Below are positions 12,576 through 22,240 of a stretch of 64,000 nt of DNA, piece after piece (the first letter of the stretch is position 1; each line of letters opens with the position of its first letter). The translations under genes and the position numbers were made by a program. The notes beneath the pieces were generated by a model. The model worked only from the letters and a program-made list of their open reading frames with translations. It had not been told where the DNA came from and made no database searches. This stretch comes from Mesostigma viride (Eukaryota; Streptophyta; Mesostigmatophyceae; Mesostigmatales; Mesostigmataceae), in NCBI GenBank assembly GCA_009746045.1, contig RPFO01000284.1, forward strand, positions 67,001-131,000, in the 5' to 3' direction.

Positions 12576-13270
12576 TCGGAGGCCGGCTGCATGAAGCAAC
12601 AATCAAATTAGGATGCCCGGGACTGAAAAATGTCATAATGGGCCGGGCCCTCAGGGTACTGGACTGTATATTTGGAAATATGACATCACCATAAATGTGG
12701 ACTGCCAGCCTGGGCCTAGCATGATATTTTACAAGAAGCATGCACTGTAACATTATCATGAATGGCAAACTTGTTGCTTGCATACTTTCTTGTTTCTATT
12801 TATATTATCATTAATGAAGTACACGCAATCCCGTGGGGGAATGAGAATTCGTGTGGTGCTTTACATCCCTGTATGCTGCACTATGGGGAGGGGGCAGAGA
12901 TGCCCTATTTCGCTCCTGCCGCTATCAACAGCTGCTATCAAAACTACTCACAACACCTTGAAATGGCCTTTTTTTTACATAAATTATGGCCCATGGCAAG
13001 TTTATTGTCAGATTGACCTAGGATTGGATCCCACCACTCCCCGGGATGTGTCTGGCTAGTGGTGGAGTAGTTGAGTCAAAATGTTAAGTTTACATGGTAC
13101 TCCCTGCTTAAGTTAACTCCAGATCCAAGGCCAAAACTGGCCACCTAAACCACTTGCACTTGCATAGAAACAATAGTTGACATCAGATTATGCTGTAACT
13201 TTGCAGTGGTGATGAATAATAGTTGTGCTGACCTTGTACAAAGTTCTACGCCATTTGGAGCCCTAGTTGG
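12576..13270. other. PCCB 3' flank, no gene seen
   Basis: This stretch has lower GC than the exons. I see only short open frames and no recognised motif. It probably includes the PCCB 3' UTR. Confidence 0.4.
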
Positions 13271-13306
13271 TGACAAATGCTAGCAAACTTTTGCTAGCAT
13301 TTGTCA
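13271..13306. repeat. near-perfect hairpin, 17-bp stem with 2-nt loop
   Basis: TGACAAATGCTAGCAAA is followed by CT and then its exact reverse complement. A related 14-bp stem with one mismatch lies at about 13440-13469. A third GGTGACC-ATTGCTAGCA half-site lies near 13616. The three sites are spaced about 173 bp apart. Confidence 0.8.
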
Positions 13307-13979
13307 TTAATGGCCATTTAAAATCAATATTTAACCCAAATAATGTCAGAATGCCACCAAAACTTATTGCCATCATGCCAGCACCTGACGAATGGTCTCA
13401 ACAAGTCATGAGCGAAAATTCAGATCATGCAGAGCCCAAAATGGTGACATTTGCCAGCAATTGTCACCATTTTTTGCTTTTTTACTCATAATTTTAACAA
13501 CATTAACCACCAAAACACTCTCCAAGCTGGGGCACATCATTTAAATCTTTGCAGGCAACTCAAGAATGACTAGTACAAACTGTGTGCAAAAACTTGGTGC
13601 ATGTGAATGCCTGAGTGGTGACCATTGCTAGCAGAATCCATCATGTAAGGTAGGCATTGCCAGTATGCCACAAAGCTGTGATGTGCAGTGCATGTCCATA
13701 TGTATACCCCATGACACCATGCCTCTAAACTACTTGGCACATTGCAAAATGGGAAGGAAAGGTGAACAATACATGCCACATCACTAACACAGCCATTTGA
13801 ATGCTACCAACACGCACCATGCATGATATACACTACGTGTAGTACATGTCGAGAATATGCCGAGCGAGCATATCAAGGTGCAGTGACCCCAACGCTGGCA
13901 CATGTCACCTGGCATCCACGTATGCTCACATGATATGGCATTGGCATATCCCATGTCTCCATCTCTTGCACTTTGTGCG

Positions 13980-15190
13980 CACCAAGCCACCCATGCAGTC
14001 GCCCACCCATGCAGCCACCTGGCCACCCACCCACACAACTGCTCACACACTCGCGCGCCCGTGCACCCAGACAGCCACCTGTCCTCCCACCCAGTGACCC
14101 ACCCACCAAGCCAGCCGCGCACGTGCTTACCCAACTTATATAACCATGCGTGCACCTAGGCACCCAACCACCTACCAACCCACTTGGACATCCACCCACC
14201 CACCAAGGCACCTGCGCAACCCACACACCAACTAGGTAATAAGGAGGCAATTTCCCCCATCCAATGAGCCAACCACCCAACCACCCAACCACCCAACCAC
14301 CTAAACACCCAGCCAGCTGGCCCCATATGCACCCGTCCGGCCACCCACAGTTGACCCACCCACGCACCTACCCACTCAACCACTCACTGCCCCCACACCC
14401 TTATACCCAGTGACCCACCCACTGACCCACCCACACATGCATTTTCTCAGCCAGCACCCCGACACCTACCTCACCCCAAACCTGCACAGCCCTTCACCCG
14501 CGATAGGTGAGTCGGTCCCAACCATAAACCCATCCACGCATCCATATCTGTGCGCCCACCCGTCCATCTACCCGTCCCTTCGCCCACCCACCCACATCTA
14601 GTCATCTACACATCCACCAGCCACCAACCACCAATGGCCCACCCACCAACCCACCCACACACACACATCCCTAACCAACCAACCACCAACCCACCACCCT
14701 CAAAACCGTGCAGTTGTTTCACTCATGCATCCAACAAAACACCCACTTCAAAGTCCCCAAAGCCTATCATCACCCAGCCACCTGGCCATCTGCCAATAAC
14801 CGACCGCCCTTGCACTCATCCACCATGACCAGCCAGCCAGCCACCCACCCTCTCCAACTGCCTGTGCTCCCACCTACGCAGCCAGCCATTTACCAAGGCA
14901 TCCACCTATAAGCCAGCCACCTGCCATTGAACCCACCCACGCCTAGGCATCCCTTGAAGCATCTATAGCCCAAGCCTCCCACCCAAGGCTCTCTGGGCAA
15001 TCAAACAACCAAACAACCAATCACCCAGCTATACAACCACCTAACCACCTAACCACTCAACAACACAATCACCGAACCAACTAACTACCCAACACCCACA
15101 CCAGCCAGGCATGTGCCCGCCTCGCATGCCCTCACCATTGCAACACCCCATACACGCCCCGCTCACCTAGCCAGCCACACACCCAGCCAG
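13980..15190. repeat. C-rich degenerate simple-sequence tract (CCACCCA / CCAACCA)
   Basis: About 1.2 kb of degenerate CCACC, CCAACC and CAACCA words on the + strand, with almost no G runs. The Pro/His/Thr-rich and Trp/Gly/Val-rich open frames across it are by-products of composition. No gene is supported. Confidence 0.85.
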
Positions 15191-16480
15191 TCTCCTGCTC
15201 AACTCACGCATGAAGGCAACATCAGCCATGCATGGCCTCACCTTGCACCACTTGCATTGCCTGGGTAATTTGCATGAGACAGCTTCCATCTCATTGTCAG
15301 CAACTGAAAAGGCTCTTTCTTCACAGTAATGAATAAGCAACAACGTTGGAAACGCTCTCCCACTCCTCTTTAAAACAGTCTTTAAATCAGAAAGACAAGG
15401 GCAAATATCTGGACAAGGTGGCAATAACCACTGCACCATGCTCTTGAGAAAGTATTAACAATCCAGCTTTCTACCCTTTCAGAAGCTGCCTTGCGTTAGC
15501 AACGATTCTGGGCCCTCTGGCTCGCTCACCTCGCTTAATCTGCGCTTCTTTATGGCAGCCGGGATATGCGAAGCTTGAGCCGAGCGTGTCGTGGCGAGGT
15601 CGTCTGCCCGACTCATCACATCTCGCAACCGCACTGCCGACTAATAAAAACGATGCCCCCCTTTGCCTTTTGTATCTGGCGTCAAAAGAACAATGAACTC
15701 GCTTGGAAAACACTGTCGCAAACAGCTTCCTACAGGCATTATAAGCAATTTTCGCAGCTTTTACCGCACTTACTGCACATCCGGAAGACCATTAGCGGCC
15801 TTAGCGCGGAACCTTGGGCACGCCATATCCCCTGGTGGCTTACTGCCGCAGGCTGGCAGTATAGGAAGGTCGGGCATAGCCTAAAGAGCTGATTATCTGA
15901 CGACAAAGATATGCATTGCATGAAGCAAGAAACAGACGGATTTCGCACCCCCATATTTATTCACGTCAATGCCGGACAATTAAAAGCGAAACTAAAAAAA
16001 CGAAAACACTAACGTTTTCGGGAATATTATAACGAACAAGCTGAGCTATCGTGCCGGGATTTTCGTATCCTCGTGTGACCAAGACTTTGAGACACGTACC
16101 ACCGAGAAATCCGGTTTTCGCGAAAAACTGGTCCGCTGTGAAAAAAACTTTTTGTCCCGTTCTATGCCCGCGTCGCAATCACAGCGTATATAAGTCCAAA
16201 ATTATTCCATGGATTAACCGTGATGTAAGCTTCGTTTTGACACCTCGAGCGGCTGCAATGACGCAAGTTTCAGAACGCTAGCTCATGCTCGACCGCCATG
16301 GGTGTTTTCGTCGTTTTCGCCTCTCGCGTGGCGGGAAAAATCTAGATCTCGGACGAATTCCGGACAATAATTTATGTAAAAATTTGGCGGGGCTCGCGGT
16401 GTTGTGACTCATGAGGAGAGTATGGCCGGCACTAGCTGCAGGAAAGTTGCCTCGATCGGCCATGCATATCATCCACTTCA
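15191..16480. other. unassigned, lower-GC sequence with short open frames
   Basis: I recognise no conserved protein. The only frame of mild interest starts at ATG 15690 (+) and runs to 15884. It encodes about 64 residues with an Arg/Ser-rich, acid-poor N-terminus that could resemble an organellar targeting peptide or a first exon. No family match is claimed. Confidence 0.25.
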
Positions 16481-16547
16481 TTAGTTAATTCATCATCATC
16501 CACTTATGGCCATAAAATCTCAATGCATTCATTTATTAGTGAATTAA

Positions 16548-16617
16548 ACACGTGCTCCCGTTTGGGAGTCACAGAGCACCAAAGTGCTTTTAATCCCTAT
16601 GTGTGCACAATGGCCAT
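16548..16617 (-). mobile_element. short 3'-end fragment of the TTAA-tailed element
   Basis: About 70 bp (CGTGCTCCCGTTTGGGAGTC onward) match the terminal block found at 16640, 18285, 20310 and 36700. The next copy is inserted directly in its right edge. Confidence 0.6.
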
Positions 16618-17235
16618 TAATTAATTAATTAATTAAACACGTGCCCCCGTTGGGGAGTGACGGAGCACCGAAGTGCTTGTAATCCCTGTGTGTGCACTAC
16701 AGGAGAAAGGGCAGAGACCCCCAGTCTCCTTCATGCCAAAGGCATGCCACAGCTGCATTCGGGCGCGCTAGCTAAAAGGACAGGCTAACGATCCGGCAAA
16801 CTGTGGGTGCAATAAGACCCATGTAAGCGTGGCATAACAAGTATAGCGTGGGCAAGTAATTTGAACATAGCCAGGGCGTAGCATGGCTGTACTAGGACTA
16901 GGCTAAGGCTATGGCTGGTTGTGTACCGTGCGTTGGCGGCACGTGACTAGGTATCAAGGAGACAACCAGCGCAGGCCAGAAATCGGGAGAATCCGGACCA
17001 TGGTAGCTCGAGCCTGCCGTTATCTTGTCCGCGTGTTCGAGTCGTTCAGGATGATGAATATGAATGGTGATGGAAATGTGTATCCGTGTGCATTGAAATT
17101 ATGGCTGGCTTACGTGTAGAGCGATCGACTAGATCTATGACCTAGACGGTGGGGCCGGAAACAGCATGCTTGATCAGGTATGTTGGCACAGCTAGGCAAA
17201 CATTCTAGGTATGGCTGCCTTAGCGGCAGTGACTC
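16618..17235 (-). mobile_element. (TTAA)n-tailed retroelement copy with 10-bp TSD, carrying a nested insertion
   Basis: The element reads on the minus strand; its 3' end is the (TTAA)n tail at 16618-16635. Perfect TSDs CAATGGCCAT lie at 16608-16617 and 17236-17245. Without the 221-bp element nested at 16955-17175 it is about 390 bp. It matches the copy at 18264-18688 along its length and starts at nearly the same 5' point, so it could be a short non-autonomous element rather than a random truncation. Confidence 0.8.
16955..17175 (-). mobile_element. 221-bp retroposon insertion, TSD AGGTAT
   Basis: On the minus strand the insert ends at its 3' end in TTGTCTCCTTG. It is flanked by AGGTAT (16949-16954 and 17176-17181). 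The uninterrupted ('empty') sequence is present in the paralogous copies near 18600 and 37010, which proves the insertion. A diverged copy of the same 221 bp lies at 26251-26464. It has no poly(A) tail and no recognised coding capacity. Confidence 0.8.
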
Positions 17236-17245
17236 CAATGGCCAT

Positions 17246-17487
17246 AAGGGAAGGAACCTACAACGGCCATAAGGGAAGGAAACCCCCCTTTCCCCCATTC
17301 CCGGCAGAACGCAGGGGGGAAAACGGTATACTGGAGGGGGGCGGTCATCCACGTCGACCACAAGTCCTGGCAGGCCGCGCCCCTTGCCACCTCATGCAGC
17401 AAACCCAGTCTAGGGAATGTATACCAGTAGTATAGATTAGTACGTCAGGCTTAGGCCGCTTAGCCTAGCACGTGACTCACGTATACG
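17246..17487. other. host sequence between retroelement insertions
   Basis: It contains a short local duplication of GGCCATAAGGGAAGGA. I see no gene. Confidence 0.4.
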
Positions 17488-17501
17488 GGCATGTGCGCCT
17501 A

Positions 17502-18108
17502 AGTAAGTAAGTACTTGCGTGTCATGCGCAAAGGCATGCCACGGAGTACTATGCTAATCTCATTAGAAAAATAAATACACAAAAGTTTAAACAATTAATA
17601 TCGTCTGCATCATCCCCCAACCGTCAAGCACTAGATGGGGATGTAATCCTCATCCGAGCTGTCCTCTACTGTAATGGCAGACGAGGCGGTAGTGTTGCGG
17701 CTATCCTCAGGACCAATAACCTCCACCTGCGGACTTCTACTACCCTGGCTAGCAACGGGCCGCGGGGCCCGTGGGGAGGAAACAGGAGCATACCCCTCGG
17801 GAAGGTGCTTATCGCAGATGGCAGCCCATTTCGGCCCTTGTCAATCATGCGGGCGCGGAGTACGGATAGTCCCAGAAGCCCTGCATCTTCAAGCTCAGTT
17901 GTGTCACATAGGTCCGGGTCGCGCCGCGCCGGTGCCCGGCGCGCGCAAGTTTGCCAGTGGGTTGCGATGGGACAAGGGGACCCTGCCATAGGAGGAGGTG
18001 TCTACCTGGTTGGCCCGTCTTAAGCCCCCCGGCAGGGCCCACATCGGTATTCACCTGGTCTGTGCGGGCAAGATGGCCGGCAAAGAGGAGGCGGCGGTGT
18101 CGGATGGA
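17502..18108 (-). mobile_element. 5'-truncated LINE (family A, AAGT tail) with 14-bp TSD
   Basis: Perfect 14-bp TSDs GGCATGTGCGCCTA lie at 17488-17501 and 18109-18122. Reading the minus strand from 18108, the ORF2 C-terminal region begins at RHRRLLFAGHLARTDQVNTD, the counterpart of the same block in the intact LINE at 22241-24669. After at least one frame change the ORF ends in an acidic tail (TVEDSSDEDYIPI, stop at 17631-17633). About 120 bp of 3' UTR follow, then a tail of three AAGT units. It is a dead copy. Confidence 0.85.
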
Positions 18109-18117
18109 GGCATGTGC

Positions 18118-18222
18118 GCCTATAATGGGACTCCCCATGGATGATGCTACAAGAATTTAGCCAAGCCCTGCCTATAATGGGACCCCCCCATGGATGATGC
18201 ATTAAGAATTTAGCTGAGCTCT
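18118..18222. repeat. 52-bp direct duplication
   Basis: Two adjacent copies beginning GCCTATAATGGGAC lie at about 18118-18169 and 18170-18222, with a few mismatches. Confidence 0.75.
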
Positions 18223-18263
18223 GCCTATGCAAAGAGCTACTCTCTGCTGAGAAGGGCTCATTA

Positions 18264-18688
18264 ATTAATTAATTAATAAAACTCGTGCTCCCGTTGGGGA
18301 GTCACGGAGCACCGAAGTGCTTTTAATCCCTGTGTGTGCACAACAGGAGAAAGGGCAGAGACCCCCAGTCTCCTTCATGCCAAAGGCATGCCACAGCTGC
18401 ATTCGCCGGCACGTTAGCTAAACGGACACGCTAACGATCCGGCAATCTGTGGGTGCAATAAGACCCATGTGAGCATGGCATAACATGGAGCGTGGGCGAG
18501 TAAACTGATCATAGCCAAGACGTAGCATGGCTGTATATACAACAAGGACAAAGCTAAGGCTACATGGCTGGTTGTGTACCGTGCCTTAGCGGTGCACGTG
18601 ACTATAGGTATGTTGGCACGGCTAGGCAAACGTTCTAAGCATGGCTGCCATGGCGGCAGTGACTACAAAGTACCAATGGATACAAGCT
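18264..18688 (-). mobile_element. (TTAA)n-tailed retroelement copy with 11-bp TSD
   Basis: TSDs AGGGCTCATTA lie at 18253-18263 and 18689-18699. The 425-bp element has its TTAA tail at the low-coordinate end, then the conserved block CGTGCTCCCGTTGGGGAGTC. It is the cleanest copy of the short element and has no open reading frame of note. Confidence 0.82.
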
Positions 18689-18705
18689 AGGGCTCATTAG
18701 CTAGT

Positions 18706-19256
18706 CTAGCCCGCGGGGGGCGTCCACATCTTGTGGTTGATCATCAGGTCCCCGCCCCTCCAGTACACCTTGGGCTTCTGGGGGTCCTGCTTGTGGCGGA
18801 GGTACTCCGACCACAGGTCGCGTCGCTGCTGCTGCTGAGCGGGGGTCAGGTCGTCGTCCAGCGTCCAGCCTGGTGAGGTCGTGCAACCGCTTGCGACGAA
18901 AGACGGAACCGCTGCTTGTCCTCACGGGAGGGGAAGGTGAGCAGAACTGGTGGGGGAGCCGCCTTGTCCCGTGAGACTGTGGGGAAGGCGGTGACACCCA
19001 CGCAGTTCTACCTCACCTACCAGGCCCATGAGGGTAAGCAGCTGGTCCTTGAGCTCGTCGGCAAGGGAGGTTGACATCTCACCTGGCTTCTGGGGGAAAC
19101 GACGCAGCACCACTCGGCACTCGCGGCGAGCGCGGTCGGTGGCCTCCCGTTGGTTGGCCTCAGTGGCGGTGGTCCTCCAGCTCCTGGAGCTTCGTGGCGA
19201 TGGCGTCGGTGCATGGTGGAGGCGGTCGCTGACCGCAGCAGCCATGCTCTAGCCAT
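18706..19256 (-). pseudogene. LINE ORF1-like fragment, frameshifted
   Basis: The minus strand encodes an Arg-rich segment with CRVVLRRFPQKPG (about 19130-19090), then DELKDQLLTLMGLV. In another frame follows LDDDLTPAQQQQRRDLWSEY with WRGGDLMINHKMWTPPAG and a stop at 18706-18708. This layout resembles the nucleic-acid-binding ORF1 proteins of two-ORF LINEs. A homologous CRVILRRFP block occurs on the + strand at about 22120-22160. The frame changes mean it is not functional. Confidence 0.6.
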
Positions 19257-19380
19257 TGTTTAGTAGCCATGATGATCTTCCACCCCCATGCCAGGCCTCT
19301 GACGGCTCTGATACATCATGGTGGTGCAGGTGCACTTGGTGCACCTAGAGCAGGTGTAGTTTACACGGCAGTACCCTTGC

Positions 19381-19479
19381 AGGAAGTAGCCCAGACTGTA
19401 TTGAAAGCCATATGCCCCTTCTCAGGGATATGTGCTACATGTACTCCCAACGGAGTTATTAGAAATTAATTAATTTCCC
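19381..19479 (+). mobile_element. dispersed 3'-end repeat (first copy)
   Basis: About 95 bp, from AGCCCAGACTGTATT to a CGGAGTTATT-AATTAATT end, is repeated with about 85% identity at 25927-26030. Both copies end in A/T-rich tails, as expected for a retroelement 3' end. Confidence 0.55.
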
Positions 19480-19690
19480 TCATGCCAGTGGCATGCCACA
19501 GCTAGGGTGCACAATCAGACCCGTCGAAACGATCCGGCATCCCCTGTGGGTGCAATAAGACGGGTCCGTGTACATGACAATTGCAAGGCCGTGGTGGCGT
19601 GCATGAGCGAACGTGCGATGCAATTAAGGCAGGGCATAGCTAGCTAGGCTGGCGGTAGGACTGCGAAATTTGAGGCTTTGGCCTAATTAG
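19480..19690 (-). mobile_element. partial copy of the TTAA-tailed element
   Basis: CATGCCAGTGGCATGCCACA and GGTGCAATAAGAC correspond to the internal part of the elements at 16618 and 18264. The terminal ~100 bp are missing. Confidence 0.55.
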
Positions 19691-19697
19691 AGGTGCA

Positions 19698-19868
<171 letters not shown>

Positions 19869-20296
19869 TTGTGTGTCATGCGCATGGGCATGCCACGGAG
19901 TACTATACTCATCTTGAGCATTAAAGAAAATAAGTTGCACTAAGTTACAAATATCGTCTGCATCATGCATGCCCCAACCATAAAGTCACTAGAGGGGGAT
20001 ACAATCCTCATCTGAGCTGCCCTCTACTGTAATGACACGGATGAGGCGGTAGTGTAGCGGCTCTCCGTCTGACAGGGGCAATCACCTCCACCTGACGACT
20101 TCTACCCTGCATTCTACCAATGGGCCGCAGGGCCCATGGGGAGAAAACAGGAGCATGCCCCACAGGAAGGTGCTTATCGCAGACGGCAGCCCGTTTCTCC
20201 TTGTCTATCATGCGGGCAGTCACGTGTCTATTCATTCATTAATTAATTAATCATGCGGGCGCGGAGTATGTACAGACAATCCCAGAAGTCCTGCAT

Positions 20297-21049
20297 TAAT
20301 TAATTAATTAGACTCGTGCTCCCGTTGCCGGGGAGTCACGGAGCATTAACCCCGATGGATCGATGGATGGATGCAAACAGTCCTACTACCGGTCTAAGCT
20401 ATCTACAAGATCTATCTACAACATCTATCTACAACAACTAGTCTAAGCTCTCTACCCTAGGGGACCTGTCTGGTGTGCTTCCCGTATGTTTGCACACGTA
20501 CGAGGGCGCTTCCCCACGGGAGGGGGTTCGTTGTCCTCTATGACCTGGGCCCACTTGGCCTTGTCCATCATCTTGTTCCAAATCACGAAGAGGCCTAGCC
20601 CCCCCATGTCTGCGACTAGCTGTTCTTGAAGGTGCGGGCCTTGCATGCGGCGGCGAGCATTGCTGGGCTCGGCCCACGTAAGGAGGTGCTGGCCAGGCTG
20701 AGCTGGGCGCAGCCCCGCGGGGGGGGCACGTGAGGTGTCTACCTGGTTGTGCGAGCTAAGTGCCCTACTAGCTGTAGGCGCCCCTGCTTAATGGTGCTGG
20801 TGATATATGGCATGCCGGGGTATAGGTCCTCATAGCGAACATGAGCAGCATAGCCTACTCGGAAATGGATCGCATGTTGGTTATACCGCGCCGTCCAGCT
20901 TTCGGGCCAGGTCGGCGGTGAGGGTCCACGACTTGGCCCCGTACGTAAGAACAGGGAGGACGAGGATCTTAAACAGGTCCTGTTTCTCTATCTTGCCCAG
21001 GGGCTTGCACCACAGGGCCCGGGATTGGCGTTAAGCGTGCCAGGCGAGG
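20297..21049 (-). mobile_element. nested 5'-truncated LINE (family B, TTAA tail) with 9-bp TSD
   Basis: TSDs GTCCTGCAT lie at 20288-20296 and 21050-21058, exactly where the host LINE copy is interrupted. The minus strand encodes LGKIEKQDLFKILVLPVLTY with GAKSWTLTADLARKLDGAV near 21000-20890. Frameshifts and stops follow, then a C-terminal block GLFVIWNKMMDKAKWAQVIE ending near 20452. These match the last third of the ORF at 22340-24226. The element ends in a (TTAA)n tail. Confidence 0.85.
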
Positions 21050-21949
21050 GTCCTGCATACTCAAGTAATTGTGTCACATAGGTCCGGGTCGCGCCGCGTT
21101 AATTGAGTGCGGGGCACGCACAAGTTTGCCAGTGGGAACCTTGCGACGGGACAAAGGGACCCTGCCATAGGAGGTGTCTACCTGGTTGGCCAGTCCTATA
21201 CTAAGCCTGCCCGCAGCTAGGCCCACATCGGTAAATATTCACATGGTCTGTGCGATCAAGATTGCATGCCGGCAAAGAGGAGACGGCGGAGTCGGAAGTG
21301 CCAATGACAAAAGGGAGCTCGCAGTACATAGCCGGGCTCGGCCCGGGTGCGGCGCTCTTGGTAGCGGACGCCGAGGATGTGACGGAGCATTTGAGTGACT
21401 GTGCCGGCCGTCAAGCTGCTTGCTCAGCGCCTGGTCCCGAGGGTCCACGCCTGAGTGGCAGCGGTAAAGGAGGATGCTGAGGACAAGGGCCTCGGCAAAC
21501 AGAATGCGCTTGCGCCGCCCACTCAGGTAGCGACATGTCCAGAACCTGTCGAGGCGGCGGCTCAGGCCGCCCGAGGCCTGGCCAATGCGGGTGTTCAGTG
21601 ATGTCGTCGGCCGTGGAGGGATCGAGCCAGCTGCCAAGGAGCTTGAAGCGAGTCACCGGGGGGACGTGGGGCTGCCATCCAGCAGAAGGAGGGTGGGTGG
21701 CCGGTGGTCCCAGCGGGGAAGCCGATGGCCATATGCATGACCTCCGTTTTCTTGCTGATCATAAGCCCCACTGGCCGCCCGCGCTTCCAGTGACAAGCTA
21801 TCTAGCCAGAGTTGGGCGGACTGCGAGGTCTCTACGAGTCGTCGTCGATCGTGTCGAATCAGCGTAGATCAGATCGCTCAGTCGGTAGGGCGGGTAAACC
21901 CCGCCGTTACTGGCGTACTCTGTGATCTTTACTCATCTCACAGGGGCCC

Positions 21950-22229
21950 GAGATTGCTGCACAGACGGCCACCGTCGCCGCCCAGCCCGCTGGGCGCGAT
22001 TAGGAGCCCCCCCCCCCCTGCACACTTGGGCCGACCTGCTCAAGCCCCAAGCGGCCTCAACCACTGACACCATCACCACCAAGCTCCAGGAGCTGGATGC
22101 CCAGCTAGCGCAAGGAGGCCACTGAGCGCAGCTGCCGGGTGATTCTGCGTCGCTTCCCCATGAACATTGGGAAGGATGCCGCGAGTCTCTTGACGCTATC
22201 AGTAGAGCCAGTGTGAGCTGGTACGCCAT
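21950..22229 (+). pseudogene. LINE ORF1-like fragment, + strand, frameshifted
   Basis: TTDTITTKLQELDAQLAQ is followed, in another frame, by ATERSCRVILRRFPMNIGKD. The second block is homologous to the minus-strand fragment at 18706-19256. The segment is the target into which the LINE at 22241-24669 inserted. Confidence 0.55.
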
Positions 22230-22240
22230 TTTATACGGTA

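Noticed and set aside
16955-17175. Pol III A/B boxes (TAGCTCGAG, GTTCGAGTC) making the 221-bp element a tRNA SINE
   Set aside because: The boxes are on the + strand, but the insertion's 3' end shows that the element reads on the minus strand.
18264-19256. A 'half-LINE' (ORF1 plus shared 3' end) mobilised as a unit
   Set aside because: The 11-bp TSD AGGGCTCATTA at 18253 and 18689 shows that the TTAA-tailed piece is a separate insertion beside the ORF1 fragment.
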